From the NCBI RefSeq assembly GCF_000805335.1, contig NZ_KN708638.1:1388383-1452382 (forward strand): a DNA stretch of 64,000 nt, given 5' to 3'. This DNA is from Streptomyces sp. CT34 (GTDB lineage: Bacteria > Actinomycetota > Actinomycetes > Streptomycetales > Streptomycetaceae). Below, piece after piece: positions 26,508-35,828 of the stretch; within the stretch, counting starts at the first letter, position 1, and every line of letters starts with the position of its first letter. The notes under the pieces were generated by a model. That model made no database searches. It saw nothing but the letters and a program-made list of their open reading frames with translations, and was not told the DNA's origin. The position numbers and the translations under genes were made by a program.

Positions 26508-27635
26508 TCAGCCGGCCAGCGCCGGGCCCCCCGCCGGCCGCGGCAGGCCCTCACGCGGTTCGCCGACCCGCTCGTTCCGCGGCGCCGCGCCGGCCGCCGC
26601 CGGACCGGTCCGGTGCGCCGGATCGCGCATCTCGCCGACCAGCATCTCCAGGACGTCCTCCAGCGCCACCAGGCCGAGCACCCGCCCGGCCGGATCGGCC
26701 ACCGCCGCCAGATGGGAGGCGGCCCGGCGCATCGCGGTCAGCGCGTCGTCCAGAGGCAGTTCGGCGCGGAGGGTGGTCATCGGGTGCCAGATGCGCTGCG
26801 GCACCGCCCGGTCCCGGTCCTCCAGGTCGAGCACGTCCTTGACGTGCAGATAGCCCATGTACGTGCCGCCGGGGGCGCACACCGGGAAGCGGGAGAAGCC
26901 GGTCCTGACGGTCAGCTCCTCCACCTGGCGGGGCGTCACGGTCGGGTCGACGGTGAACAGCCCGGCCCGGTCGAGCAGGACGTCCGTGACCGGACGGCTG
27001 CCGAGCTCCAGGGCGTCGGACAACCGCTCCTGCTCGACGGGGTCCAGCAGGCCCGCCTGCCCGGAGTCCTCGACGAGATGGGTCAGCTGCTCACTGGTGA
27101 AGACCGCCTCCACCTCGTCCTTCGGCTCGACCCGGAAGAGCCGCAGCACCCCGTGGGCCAGTGCGCCGAACAGCGCGGTGACCGGGCGGCACAGCCGGGC
27201 GAAGGCGACCAGTCCCGGGCTGAACCACAGGGCGGTCCTCTCCGGCGCGGCCATGGCCAGGTTCTTGGGGACCATCTCGCCGATGACCAGGTGGAGGAAG
27301 ACCACCAGGGCGAGGGCGATGACGTAGCCGAGCGGATGGATCAGCGCCTGGGGCAGCCGGACGGCCGCGAACACCGGCTCCAGCAGGTGCGCGACGGTCG
27401 GCTCGGCGACCGCGCCAAGGGTCAGGGAGCAGACGGTGATGCCGAACTGGGCGGCGGCCATCATCTGCGGCAGGTTCTCCAGGCCGTGCAGCACCCGGCG
27501 GGCCCGCTTGGAGCCCAGGGTGGCCAGCGGCTCGATCTGGCTGCGGCGTACCGACACCAGGGCGAACTCGGCCCCGACGAAGAAGCCGTTGGCGAGCACG
27601 AGCAGCGCCGCGAAGAGGAGTTGGGCCACGGTCAT
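26508..27635 (-). CDS. CNNM/DUF21-CBS membrane protein (short form)
   Basis: A 375-residue member of the HlyC/CorC (CNNM-like) family of Mg/Co-related membrane proteins. The N-terminal DUF21 domain has about four hydrophobic segments (QLLFAALLVLANGFFVGAEF, VIALALVVFLHLVIGEMVPKN). Two CBS domains follow (RFPVCAPGGTYMGYLHVKDV, VLGLVALEDVLEMLVGEM). The C-terminal CorC/HlyC domain that the neighbour has is missing; a Pro/Arg/Gly tail replaces it. ATG at 27635 overlaps the stop of the upstream gene as ATGA, so the two are translationally coupled and may form a heteromer. Confidence 0.88.
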   Translation of the reverse strand: MTVAQLLFAALLVLANGFFVGAEFALVSVRRSQIEPLATLGSKRARRVLHGLENLPQMMAAAQFGITVCSLTLGAVAEPTVAHLLEPVFAAVRLPQALIHPLGYVIALALVVFLHLVIGEMVPKNLAMAAPERTALWFSPGLVAFARLCRPVTALFGALAHGVLRLFRVEPKDEVEAVFTSEQLTHLVEDSGQAGLLDPVEQERLSDALELGSRPVTDVLLDRAGLFTVDPTVTPRQVEELTVRTGFSRFPVCAPGGTYMGYLHVKDVLDLEDRDRAVPQRIWHPMTTLRAELPLDDALTAMRRAASHLAAVADPAGRVLGLVALEDVLEMLVGEMRDPAHRTGPAAAGAAPRNERVGEPREGLPRPAGGPALAG

Positions 27636-28990
27636 CGGGCCACCTCCGCACCGGCCGCGACGGGCTCCCGGGGCTTCTCGACGGCGGGGGCCCTCCGTAC
27701 CAGCCTTATCCGCTCGGCGCGGGGGTGCGAGACCAGCCGCACCCGCAGCCGCCAGCCGTCCAGTTCCGCGGTGTCGCCGGGCGCCGGGATCCGGCCGAGT
27801 ATGTGCGCGACCAGCCCCGCCACCGTCTCGTACGGGCCCTCCGGGGCGTCCAGGCCGATCCGCCGCAGGGTGTCGACCCGGCAGCCGCCGTCGGCGTCCC
27901 ACGCGGGGCGGCCGTCCTCGGCCGGGGCCTGGCCCAGTTCGGGCAGGTCGACCCGGTCGTGCTCGTCGCGGACCTCGCCGACGAGTTCCTCGATGATGTC
28001 CTCCAGGGTCACCACGCCGGCGGTGCCGCCGTACTCGTCGACGACCACGGCGATCGGCTGCTCGCTGCGCAGCCGTTCCAGCAGCGGCTGCACCGGGAGC
28101 GTCTCGGGCACCAGCAGCGGCGGTACCGCTATCCGCAGCGCCGGGGTGCGCAGCCGGTCCTCGGCCGGGACGGCGAGCGCGTCCTTGAGGTGGACCATGC
28201 CGACGATCTCGTCCAGCCGGGTGCGGTAGACGGGAAAGCGGGAGAGCCCGGTGGCACGGGTGAGGTTGACGACGTCCTCGGCGGTCGCGGTCGACTGGAG
28301 GGCGCTGACCCGTACGCGGGGGGTCATCACGTTCTCCGCGGTGAGGTCGCCGAGCGAGAGGGTGCGTACGAACAGGTCCGCGGTGTCCTGTTCGATGGCG
28401 CCGGCCCGGGCGGAGTGCCGGGCCAGCGAGACCAGCTCGCCGGGGGTGCGGGCGGAGGCCAGCTCGTCGGTGGGCTCCACGCCCAGGGCGCGGACCAGGC
28501 GGTTGGCGACGGTGTTCAGCAGGGTGATCACCGGCCGGAAGAAGCGGGAGAAGGCGTCCTGCGGGCCGGCGACGAAGCGGGCCACCTGGAGCGGCCTGGA
28601 GACCGCCCAGTTCTTGGGCACCAGCTCGCCGACGACCATCTGGACGGCGGAGGCCAGCAGCATGCCTATGACGACGGCGATGCCGGGAACCGCTCCCGCG
28701 GGCAGGCCGGTGGCGTGCAGCGGTCCTGACAGGAGCCGGGCCAGCGCCGGCTCGGCGAGCATACCGACCACCAACGAGGTGATGGTGATGCCCAGTTGGG
28801 TGCCGGAGAGCTGGAAGGAGAGTTCGCGGAGGGCGGAGACGACGGTGCCGGCGCGGCGGTCGCCGCCGGCCGCGGCCCGTTCGGCGTCCGCCTTCTCGAC
28901 GGTGACGAGGCCGAACTCTGCGGCCACGAAGAAGCCGTTGGCCAGGATCAGCGCGAGTGCCGCCGCGAGCAGGAGCAAGGGGCCGGTCAT
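27632..28990 (-). CDS. CNNM/CorC-HlyC membrane protein (full length)
   Basis: A 452-residue HlyC/CorC family protein: DUF21 membrane domain (residues 1-190, e.g. LALILANGFFVAAEFGLV and VQMVVGELVPKNWAV), two CBS domains (FPVYRTRLDEIVGMVHLKDA; EQPIAVVVDEYGGTAGVVTL) and a C-terminal CorC/HlyC domain (VDTLRRIGLDAPEGPYETVA to RIRLVRR). Despite the historic hemolysin name, relatives act in divalent cation efflux or homeostasis. ATG at 28990 opens a two-gene operon with the short form downstream. Confidence 0.9.
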   Translation of the reverse strand: MTGPLLLLAAALALILANGFFVAAEFGLVTVEKADAERAAAGGDRRAGTVVSALRELSFQLSGTQLGITITSLVVGMLAEPALARLLSGPLHATGLPAGAVPGIAVVIGMLLASAVQMVVGELVPKNWAVSRPLQVARFVAGPQDAFSRFFRPVITLLNTVANRLVRALGVEPTDELASARTPGELVSLARHSARAGAIEQDTADLFVRTLSLGDLTAENVMTPRVRVSALQSTATAEDVVNLTRATGLSRFPVYRTRLDEIVGMVHLKDALAVPAEDRLRTPALRIAVPPLLVPETLPVQPLLERLRSEQPIAVVVDEYGGTAGVVTLEDIIEELVGEVRDEHDRVDLPELGQAPAEDGRPAWDADGGCRVDTLRRIGLDAPEGPYETVAGLVAHILGRIPAPGDTAELDGWRLRVRLVSHPRAERIRLVRRAPAVEKPREPVAAGAEVAR

Positions 28991-29164
28991 GCCGCCGCCT
29001 CCGTCGTATACGGGGGTTGGGGAGGGGCGGCGCAGGTACTACAGGACGATCCGTCCATTGCCGGAGGGAGTCACTCCTCGGGTTGTCGTGGTCCCACTGA
29101 GGGGCGGGGTGCGGGGCGCATCCCGGAGAACAGAGTAAACAGCGGCGCCCGCGTCAGGGCAGGC

Positions 29165-29635
29165 TCATCCGGCCGTGTGGTCGACGGCACCCCAGCTCTC
29201 GGCGAGGTCGCGCAGCGCGCGGGCGTCCCGGATGGCCTGGTCCTTCGCGATACCGGGCTGGATTCCCATCGCGGGCAGGCTGGTGCCGTCGGCGAGGTCC
29301 AGATGGACCCACGGGTCGCCGGCCCGGAGGTTGACGCGCACGACCTGGGCCCAGGCCAGTTCGCGCTTGGTGGTGAGGTTGACGACGGTGATGCCCTCCG
29401 GCCGCGCGACCACCTTGGGGCGGGCGAGCAGCAGGAGGACGGCGGCCACCAGGACGCCGACCGCGACGAAGCTCATCCGCTCGCCGCCGCTCAGCTTCGG
29501 CAGCAGCAGCGCGATCACCACGAGGGCGGCGAGCTGGGCGATGCCGACGGCGTACAGCACGGCCCTGGTGCGGGACGGCCGGAAGGTCACCGGGAGGCCG
29601 GGCGGGGAGGCGGCGGGCGAGGCGGGCGCGGACAC
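29165..29635 (-). CDS. PH-domain (bacterial) membrane protein
   Basis: A 156-residue protein with two hydrophobic helices near residues 28-45 and 54-70, then a bacterial PH-like domain (VVNLTTKRELAWAQVVRVNL, DPWVHLDLADGTSLPAMG). This layout is common for small actinobacterial proteins encoded just after hisG. GTG at 29635 has GGAAG 9 nt upstream. It lies 60 bp downstream of hisG, so it is probably the last gene of the rib-his unit. Function is unknown. Confidence 0.75.
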   Translation of the reverse strand: MSAPASPAASPPGLPVTFRPSRTRAVLYAVGIAQLAALVVIALLLPKLSGGERMSFVAVGVLVAAVLLLLARPKVVARPEGITVVNLTTKRELAWAQVVRVNLRAGDPWVHLDLADGTSLPAMGIQPGIAKDQAIRDARALRDLAESWGAVDHTAG

Positions 29636-29695
29636 GTGTGGTCTTCCGTCAGGGTGTGCGAGAGGCGGCCGGGGGTGCGGGCGTGCGGCGGTGCG

Positions 29696-30544
29696 TCAGA
29701 GCCGGCAGGCGTGGATGCCGGTGGTCAGGATCGCGCGGGCGCCGAGGTCGTAGAGCTCGTCCATGATGCGCTGGGCGTCCTTGGACGGGACCATCGAGCG
29801 GACCGCGACCCAGCCCTCGTGGTGCAGCGGGGAGACGGTCGGCGACTCCAGTCCGGGGGTGAGCGCGACGGCCTTTTCGACCTGTTCGACCCGGATGTCG
29901 TAATCCATCATCACGTACCGGCGGGCCACCAGAACGCCCTGCATCCGGCGCAGGAACTGGCGCACCTTCGGGTCGTCGTCGGGTGCGCCGGTACCGCGGA
30001 TGACCACGGCCTCGGACTTCAGGATGGGCTCGCCGATGATCTCCAGGCCGGCGTTGCGCAGGGTGGTGCCGGTCTCGACGACATCCGCGATGATCTCGGC
30101 GACGCCGAGCTGGATGGCGGTCTCGACGGCGCCGTCGAGGTGGACGACGGAGGCGTCCACGCCGTGGTCGGCGAGGTGCCGGGTGACCAGGCCGGAGAAG
30201 GAGGTGGCGATGGTCATGCCGCCGAACTCGCCGACGTCCTTGGCGGTGCCGGGGCGGGTGGCGTAGCGGAACGTCGAGCCGGCGAAGCCGAGCTGGAGGA
30301 TCTCCTCGGCCGGCGAACCGGAGTCCAGCAGCAGGTCGCGGCCGGTGATGCCGATGTCGAGCTTGCCGGAGCCGACGTAGACGGCGATGTCGCGGGGGCG
30401 CAGGAAGAAGAACTCGACCTCGTTCTCCGCGTCGACCAGGACCAGTTCCCTGCGGTCCTTGCGCTGGCGGTAGCCGGCCTCATGCAGCATCGCCGACGCA
30501 GGCTCGGACAGTGAACCCTTGTTGGGGACAGCGATGCGCAGCAT
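29696..30544 (-). CDS. hisG: ATP phosphoribosyltransferase, long form
   Basis: HisG performs the first step of histidine synthesis, joining ATP and PRPP to give phosphoribosyl-ATP. The 282-residue length and the C-terminal domain (VSPLHHEGWVAVRSMVP) mark the long, histidine-regulated hexameric form that needs no HisZ. Visible marks are LRIAVPNKGSLSEPA at the N terminus, GITGRDLL, and the PRPP loop IIADVVETGTTLRNAG. ATG at 30544. It is 54 bp downstream of hisE on the same strand, so steps one and two are co-expressed. Confidence 0.96.
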   Translation of the reverse strand: MLRIAVPNKGSLSEPASAMLHEAGYRQRKDRRELVLVDAENEVEFFFLRPRDIAVYVGSGKLDIGITGRDLLLDSGSPAEEILQLGFAGSTFRYATRPGTAKDVGEFGGMTIATSFSGLVTRHLADHGVDASVVHLDGAVETAIQLGVAEIIADVVETGTTLRNAGLEIIGEPILKSEAVVIRGTGAPDDDPKVRQFLRRMQGVLVARRYVMMDYDIRVEQVEKAVALTPGLESPTVSPLHHEGWVAVRSMVPSKDAQRIMDELYDLGARAILTTGIHACRL

Positions 30545-30598
30545 GAGAGCGAATTCCTTTGCAGCTAAAGGGAGTTGGCGGAGGAGCTGGGGGCTGGA

Positions 30599-30871
30599 TC
30601 AGAGGTGGGCGTAGACGTCGTCGAGGGAGATGCCTTTGGCGATCATCATCACCTGAAGGTGGTAGAGGAGCTGGGAGATCTCCTCGGCGGCGGCCTCGTC
30701 GGACTCGTGCTCCGCGGCCATCCACACCTCGGCGGCCTCTTCGACGACCTTCTTGCCGATCGTATGGACACCCGCCTGCACCAGCTCGGCGGTGCGGGAG
30801 GTGGCCGGGTCGCCGGTGGCGGCCTTCTGCTGGAGCTCGGCGAAGAGCTCCTCGAACGTCTTCTTGGACAT
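30599..30871 (-). CDS. hisE: phosphoribosyl-ATP diphosphatase
   Basis: HisE removes pyrophosphate from phosphoribosyl-ATP in the second step of histidine synthesis. The 90-residue all-helical protein carries the MazG-like metal site [17 protein letters not shown] and [15 protein letters not shown] at 30871 is chosen by family length; the frame upstream is repeat DNA. It is separated from ribH by a 47-bp tandem duplication, and lies just upstream of hisG. Confidence 0.95.
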   Translation of the reverse strand: MSKKTFEELFAELQQKAATGDPATSRTAELVQAGVHTIGKKVVEEAAEVWMAAEHESDEAAAEEISQLLYHLQVMMIAKGISLDDVYAHL

Positions 30872-30903
30872 GATGCCGCCTACCCTACGCGGTGCAGTCA
30901 CAG

Positions 30904-30997
30904 CGGCGCGCAGCGCCTCGTACGAAGGGTGGCGGCGGGCGACGGGCGGGCGGCGCGCAGCGCCTCGTATGAAGGGCGGTGGTGGGAGACGGGCGGG
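30904..30997. repeat. two tandem 47-bp copies between ribH and hisE
   Basis: Copy 1 (30904-30950) and copy 2 (30951-30997) both start CGGCGCGCAGCGCCTCGTA and end GACGGGCGGG, with six mismatches in between. Each copy holds the short palindrome GGCGCGCAGCGCC. Together they fill almost the whole gap between the ribH stop and the hisE start, so they lie in the transcript leader of hisE. Confidence 0.9.
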
Positions 30998-31000
30998 CAC

Positions 31001-31486
31001 TCAGCGCCAGGGCTCCGAGACGGTGCGCAGGGTGGCGGCGGTGGCGACCGCGGCGGTGACCGCTTCGTGGCCCTTGTCCTCGGCGGACCCCGGCAGGCCC
31101 GCGCGGTCCAGCGCCTGCTGCTCGGTGTCGCAGGTCAGCACCCCGAAGCCGACCGGTACGCCGGTGTCCACGGAGACCTGGGTCAGGCCCTGGGTCACGC
31201 CCTGGCACACATAGTCGAAGTGCGGGGTGCCGCCCTTGATGACCACGCCGAGGGCGACCACCGCGTCGTAGCCGCGGCCGGCCAGCACCTTGGCCACCAC
31301 CGGCAGCTCGAACGCGCCGGGCACCCGCAGCAGCGTCGGCTCGTCGATGCCCAGCTCGGCGAGGGCGCGCAGCGCGCCGTCCACCAGGCCGTCCATGACC
31401 TGCTGGTGCCACTGCGCGGCGATCACGGCCACCCGCAGGTCGCCACAGTTCTTCACGGTCAGTTCGGGTGCGCCCTTGCCGCTCAC
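31001..31486 (-). CDS. ribH: 6,7-dimethyl-8-ribityllumazine synthase
   Basis: RibH condenses 3,4-dihydroxy-2-butanone 4-phosphate with the ribitylamino-pyrimidine to give lumazine, the last intermediate before riboflavin. The 161-residue protein has the expected elements: [52 protein letters not shown] and [19 protein letters not shown] at 31486 has GAGGAGAACC immediately upstream. It is fifth in the rib order, 45 bp after ribBA. Confidence 0.96.
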   Translation of the reverse strand: MSGKGAPELTVKNCGDLRVAVIAAQWHQQVMDGLVDGALRALAELGIDEPTLLRVPGAFELPVVAKVLAGRGYDAVVALGVVIKGGTPHFDYVCQGVTQGLTQVSVDTGVPVGFGVLTCDTEQQALDRAGLPGSAEDKGHEAVTAAVATAATLRTVSEPWR

Positions 31487-31531
31487 GGTTCTCCTCGTAC
31501 GGGTGATGGTGCTGGATCTGGCTGACGGTGG

Positions 31532-32860
31532 TTACTGGTTGCCGCAGGTGGCCGCGCCATCAGGGGGCGCGGCGCCGGCCGCTCCGGTGGAGCCGGTGCC
31601 TGCACCGGGCAGCCAGGGCAGGTCGTGCCCCATCCGGTCGCGCTTGGTGCGCAGATACCGCAGGTTGTGCTCGCCGGCCTGGACGGGCATCGGCTCGCGG
31701 CCGGTGACCTCGAGGCCGTGCCGGACCAGGGCGGCGGTCTTCTCGGGGTTGTTGGTCATCAGGCGCAGCGAGCGCACGCCGAGGTCCCGGAGCATCTGTG
31801 CGCCGGCGCCGTAGTCCCGCGAGTCGGCGGGCAGTCCGAGCTCCAGATTGGCGTCGAGGGTGTCCCGGCCGCGCTCCTGGAGCTCGTAGGCGCGCAGCTT
31901 GGACAGCAGCCCGATGCCGCGCCCTTCGTGGCCGCGCAGGTAGATGACCACGCCGCGGCCGGCCTCGGTGATCCGCCGCAGCGAGGCGTCCAGCTGGGGC
32001 CCGCAGTCGCAGCGCAGCGAGTGGAAGACATCACCGGTCAGGCACTCGGAGTGCACCCGGACCAGGACGTCCTCGCCGTCGCCGAGGTCGCCGGCGACCA
32101 GCGCGATGTGCTCGACGCCGTCGACCGCGGAGCGGTAGCCGTACGCGGTGAACTCGCCGTGCGCGGTGGGCAGCCGGGTCTCGGCCTCGCGGCGGACGGT
32201 GGGTTCGGACGACCGGCGGTAGGCGATCAGGTCCTCGATGGAGATGATCGCCAGGCCGTGCTTGCGGGCGAACGGGACCAGTTCGGGCAGCCGCAGCATG
32301 GTGCCGTCCTCGCCGGCGATCTCCACGATGGCGGCGGCCGGGCGCAGTCCGGCCAGCCGGGCGAGGTCGACCCCGGCCTCGGTGTGGCCGTTGCGGACCA
32401 GTACGCCGCCGGGCCGGGCGCGCAGCGGGAAGATGTGGCCGGGCCGTACGAAGTCGGCCGGGGCCGCCGTACCGGAGGCGAGCAGCCGCAGGGTGGTGGC
32501 GCGGTCGGCGGCGGAGATGCCGGTGCTGACGCCGTGCGCGGCGGACGCGTCCACGGAGACGGTGAACGCGGTGCTCATCGCCTCGGTGTTCCGGTCGACC
32601 ATCTGCGGGAGTTCCAGCCGGTCCAGCTCGTCGCCCTCCATGGGAGCGCAGATCAGTCCGCGGCATTCGCTCATCATGAACGCGACGATCTCCGGGGTGG
32701 CCATCTCCGCCGCGACGATCAGGTCGCCCTCGTTCTCCCGGTCCTCGTCGTCCACCACGACGACCGGCCGGCCGGCGGCGATGTCCGCGATCGCGCGCTC
32801 CACGGGATCCAGCACCGGTGCGTCCTCGGTCTCGTCGTACCAGCTCTGCAGTGCGGTCAT
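31532..32860 (-). CDS. ribBA: bifunctional DHBP synthase / GTP cyclohydrolase II
   Basis: One protein makes both early riboflavin precursors. Residues 20-225 are 3,4-dihydroxy-2-butanone-4-phosphate synthase ([37 protein letters not shown]). Residues 230-420 are GTP cyclohydrolase II, with the zinc cysteines in [20 protein letters not shown] and the GTP site [15 protein letters not shown]. The 442-residue length fits. ATG at 32860. It is separated by 91 bp from ribM upstream. Confidence 0.96.
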   Translation of the reverse strand: MTALQSWYDETEDAPVLDPVERAIADIAAGRPVVVVDDEDRENEGDLIVAAEMATPEIVAFMMSECRGLICAPMEGDELDRLELPQMVDRNTEAMSTAFTVSVDASAAHGVSTGISAADRATTLRLLASGTAAPADFVRPGHIFPLRARPGGVLVRNGHTEAGVDLARLAGLRPAAAIVEIAGEDGTMLRLPELVPFARKHGLAIISIEDLIAYRRSSEPTVRREAETRLPTAHGEFTAYGYRSAVDGVEHIALVAGDLGDGEDVLVRVHSECLTGDVFHSLRCDCGPQLDASLRRITEAGRGVVIYLRGHEGRGIGLLSKLRAYELQERGRDTLDANLELGLPADSRDYGAGAQMLRDLGVRSLRLMTNNPEKTAALVRHGLEVTGREPMPVQAGEHNLRYLRTKRDRMGHDLPWLPGAGTGSTGAAGAAPPDGAATCGNQ

Positions 32861-32951
32861 GCCCCCACCCCATCGATAGCTGCTCCGCCCGGGCGGCGCG
32901 GAGGTGTGCCGTTCGTTGTCGGCCGCGGCCCGGTGGCCGCGCGTGCGTCGC

Positions 32952-33608
32952 TCACAGCAGAGCTCCTTCCAGGACCGGACCGGCGTCCGCGCTCCGCGAG
33001 CGCAGCCACCAGTCGCGCATGCCCCACACGACGAGGGCGAGATAGACGACGTAGACGAGACCGGAGAAGGCGAGCCCGCTGCTGAAGGCGAGCGGGACGC
33101 CGACGAGATCGACCAGCAGCCAGGCGAACCAGAACTCGACCAGACCGCGGGCCTGCGCGACCATCGCGGCGAGCGTGCCGACGAAGATGTAGGCGTCCGG
33201 CCAGGGGTTCCAGGACAGCTGGGGGACCAGGGTGAACAGGCCGCCGACGGCCGCGGTGCCCACGGCCGTGCCGCCGATCAGCATGCCGCGCTCGCGCCGG
33301 CCGGCGAACCGTACGGCGACGGAGCCGTCCTGCGCCTGCTGCCGGCCGCGCTGCCACTGCCGCCAGCCCCACAACGCCACGCCGATGACCAGCAGTTGCT
33401 TGCCGACGCCGCCGCTGAGATGGGCGGAGGCGTACGCGGCGACGAGGATGACGCCGGAGAGGAACTGGGCGGGCCAGGTCCATATGGAGCGCCGCCAGCC
33501 GAGCGCGAGGGCGGCCAGCCCGATGGTGTTGCCGAGCATGTCCGACCAGATGACGCGCTGTCCGAAGGCCGTGAAGGCGGGACCGTTCAGCCAGGCCAGG
33601 AGGCTCAC
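32952..33608 (-). CDS. ribM: PnuC-family riboflavin transporter
   Basis: A 218-residue membrane protein with about six or seven hydrophobic segments and PnuC-like features ([53 protein letters not shown]). PnuC relatives carry nicotinamide riboside, but those inside FMN-switch rib operons of Corynebacterium and Streptomyces are the riboflavin uptake proteins RibM/PnuX (family knowledge). GTG at 33608 overlaps the ribE stop as GTGA. Position in this operon is the main reason for the substrate call. Confidence 0.85.
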   Translation of the reverse strand: MSLLAWLNGPAFTAFGQRVIWSDMLGNTIGLAALALGWRRSIWTWPAQFLSGVILVAAYASAHLSGGVGKQLLVIGVALWGWRQWQRGRQQAQDGSVAVRFAGRRERGMLIGGTAVGTAAVGGLFTLVPQLSWNPWPDAYIFVGTLAAMVAQARGLVEFWFAWLLVDLVGVPLAFSSGLAFSGLVYVVYLALVVWGMRDWWLRSRSADAGPVLEGALL

Positions 33609-34240
33609 CGGTCCATCTCCTGGATCTCCGCGAGGACGCCGGTGTCCCGGGAACCCCGGCCGAGCAGCCGCTCCACATACTTGGCGAGCACGTCGACCTC
33701 CAGGTTGACCGGGTCGCCGGTCTGCTTGAGGCCGAGGGTGGTCAGCGCGAGGGTGGTCGGGATGAGGCTGATGGTGAAGGAGTCGTCGGCGGCCTCGACG
33801 ACGGTGAGGCTGACGCCGTCGACCGTGATGGAGCCCTTCTCGACGACGTAGCGGGCGAGTTGGTCGGGCAGCGAGATCCGCACCAGCTCCCAGTGTTCAC
33901 CCGGGGTGCGCTCGACGATCGTGCCGGTGCCGTCGACATGGCCCTGGACGAGGTGCCCGCCGAGCCGTCCGCCGAGCGCCATCGGGCGCTCCAGGTTGAC
34001 CCGCGAACCGGTCGACAGCGCGCCGAGGCTGGAGCGCTTGAGGGTCTCGGCCATCACGTCGGCGGTGAACTCCCCGCCTTCGGTGTCCACGACGGTCAGA
34101 CAGACGCCGTTGACGGCGATCGAGTCCCCGTGCCTGGCGCCTTCGGTGACGACGGGGCCGCGGAGCCGGAAGCGGGCGGCGTCACCGAGGTCCTCGATGG
34201 CGGCGACCTCACCCAGTTCTTCGACGATTCCGGTGAACAC
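33605..34240 (-). CDS. ribE: riboflavin synthase alpha chain
   Basis: Dismutates two lumazines into riboflavin and the pyrimidine. The 211-residue protein shows the two-fold internal repeat of the family: MFTGIVEELGEVAAIED, VNGVCLTVVDTEGGEFTADV and GHLVQGHVDGTGTIVERT in the first half, with VDGVSLTVVEAADDSFTISL in the second. ATG at 34240 lies 1 bp after the ribD stop, so coupling is tight. It overlaps ribM by 4 bp. Confidence 0.96.
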   Translation of the reverse strand: MFTGIVEELGEVAAIEDLGDAARFRLRGPVVTEGARHGDSIAVNGVCLTVVDTEGGEFTADVMAETLKRSSLGALSTGSRVNLERPMALGGRLGGHLVQGHVDGTGTIVERTPGEHWELVRISLPDQLARYVVEKGSITVDGVSLTVVEAADDSFTISLIPTTLALTTLGLKQTGDPVNLEVDVLAKYVERLLGRGSRDTGVLAEIQEMDR

Positions 34241-34241
34241 T

Positions 34242-35369
34242 TCAGTTCTCCTCGGGACGGGAGTGGCGAATGGGGGTGGCGGTGATGCGCAGATCGGGGC
34301 CCAGCCGGGCGGTCTCGGTCACGTCCAGACGCAACGCCTCGGCGATGGTGGTGATTCCGGCGTCGCCGACGGCGGCCGGGCCGGCGCCCAGCAGCACCGG
34401 CGCGAGATAGCCGACGACCTTGTCGACGGCGCGGGCGGCCAGGAAGGCGCCGGCGAGCGTGGGCCCGCCTTCGAGCAGTACGGAGCGCACATCGCGCGCG
34501 TGGAGGGCCTGGAGCAGTGCGGGGATGTGCAGCCCGCGCCCCTCGGCGGCGCGCGGCAGCCGCACGATGGGGGCGAGCCCTTCGAGGTGGGCCGCGTCGG
34601 CGTCCTCGGCGACCGCGATCAGGGTGGGCGCGGTGCCGTCCAGCACGCGGGCGCCGGCCTTGACGGCGCTGGCGCCGGAGTCGACCACCACCCGCAGCGG
34701 CCGGCTGATCTCGTCGTCGGACAGCCCGGCGATCCGCACGCCGAGCTGCGGATCGTCCGCGCGGGCGGTGCCGGAGCCGACGATCACCGCGTCCGCGGCG
34801 GCCCGCAGCCGGTGCACGTCGGCCCGCGACTCGGGCGAGGAGATCCAGCGGCTGGTGCCGTCGGCGGCGGCGACCCGGCCGTCCAGGGTGGCGGCGTACT
34901 TCCACAGCACGAACGGGCGCCCGCGCAGCACCGAGGTCAGCCACGCCTCGTTGCCGGCCGCGGCCTCGTCGGCGAGCAGTCCACCCTCGACCTCGATCCC
35001 GGCCTCGGCCAGCGTCAGGGCGCCGCCGGTGGCGGTCGGGCTGGGGTCGGCGACGGCGTAGACGACGCGGGCGACACCGGCGTCGATCAGCGCCTGGGCG
35101 CACGGTCCCGTACGCCCGGTGTGGTTGCAGGGTTCCAGGGTGACCAGCGCGGTACCGCCCCGGGCCCGCTCGCCCGCGGCGCGCAGCGCGTACACCTCGG
35201 CGTGCGGCCCGCCGGCCCGCCGGTGCCAGCCCTCGCCCGCCGTACGGCCCTCGGAGTCCAGGACGACACAGCCGACGACCGGGTTGGGACTGGTGTGCCC
35301 GAGGCCGCGGGCGGCGAGCTCGATGGCTCGGCGCATCGCCGCGATCTCTACGGGGGCTGCGGTGGCCAC
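34242..35369 (-). CDS. ribD: bifunctional pyrimidine deaminase / reductase
   Basis: Performs the deaminase and reductase steps of riboflavin synthesis. The deaminase part carries the zinc ligands: PHAEVYAL (His-Ala-Glu) near residue 52 and LEPCNHTGRTGPCAQAL near 78. The reductase part has VLWKYAATLDGRVAAADG, DAVIVGSGTARADDPQL and SVLLEGGPTLAGAFLAA. GTG at 35369 is chosen because AGGAGGAC sits 4-5 nt upstream and the length (375 residues) fits; the frame is open to 35549. It is the first gene after the FMN riboswitch. Confidence 0.95.
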   Translation of the reverse strand: MATAAPVEIAAMRRAIELAARGLGHTSPNPVVGCVVLDSEGRTAGEGWHRRAGGPHAEVYALRAAGERARGGTALVTLEPCNHTGRTGPCAQALIDAGVARVVYAVADPSPTATGGALTLAEAGIEVEGGLLADEAAAGNEAWLTSVLRGRPFVLWKYAATLDGRVAAADGTSRWISSPESRADVHRLRAAADAVIVGSGTARADDPQLGVRIAGLSDDEISRPLRVVVDSGASAVKAGARVLDGTAPTLIAVAEDADAAHLEGLAPIVRLPRAAEGRGLHIPALLQALHARDVRSVLLEGGPTLAGAFLAARAVDKVVGYLAPVLLGAGPAAVGDAGITTIAEALRLDVTETARLGPDLRITATPIRHSRPEEN

Positions 35370-35520
35370 CGGGTCCTCCTGCCTCTCAGGGCACGGACTC
35401 CGGGGCTGTCTGGACGACAGAAGCGGAAACGGAGCCACGGGGACACCGGGGCCGGAGAAGAGGCCCGCCCGGAACACGACCGGACGCGCCGCCGACGGCG
35501 GTGTACCGAAGCTCGCCCGC

Positions 35521-35650
35521 CGCGCACTGCCTCCCATCCGGACTTTCACCGTCGGTGCAGGAATTCCACCTGCTCAACCGGCCGCTGGCTGCGGACGGGT
35601 CGCGGACTGTTACCGCCGGTTCGGAATTACACCGACCCCGGAGTGCGCTG
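35521..35650 (-). promoter_or_regulatory. FMN riboswitch (RFN element)
   Basis: Read on the minus strand, the conserved RFN core blocks appear in order: GGTCGGTGTAATTCCGAACC, then GGCGGTAACAGTCCGCGACCC, GAGCAGGTGGAATTCCTGC, and ACCGACGGTGAAAGTCCG followed by GATGGGAGGCAGTGCG. The closing stem CGCACT/AGTGCG joins the ends. FMN binding would lower expression of ribD-ribE-ribM-ribBA-ribH. The leader to ribD is about 150 nt and contains further GC-rich pairing (CGCCGTCGGCGGCG) that could act as expression platform. Confidence 0.96.
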
Positions 35651-35828
35651 CTGCTCTTATGTCAGTACAGGGCCAGTGTGCCACGAGTGATCGTGACCCA
35701 TGCGGGCGAAGCCCTGTGGGCTGCCTCACAAGATCCGGCGCGCCGCCTGTCACAGCCGCCCTCGATGTTCCGTCATGAGGGCCGTGTCTCTCCGGTTTCC
35801 CCTCTCCCACCTCAAGGACTGATCCGCG

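Noticed and set aside
32952..33608. PnuC as nicotinamide riboside transporter
   Set aside because: Overlap with ribE and control by the FMN riboswitch favour riboflavin transport (RibM).
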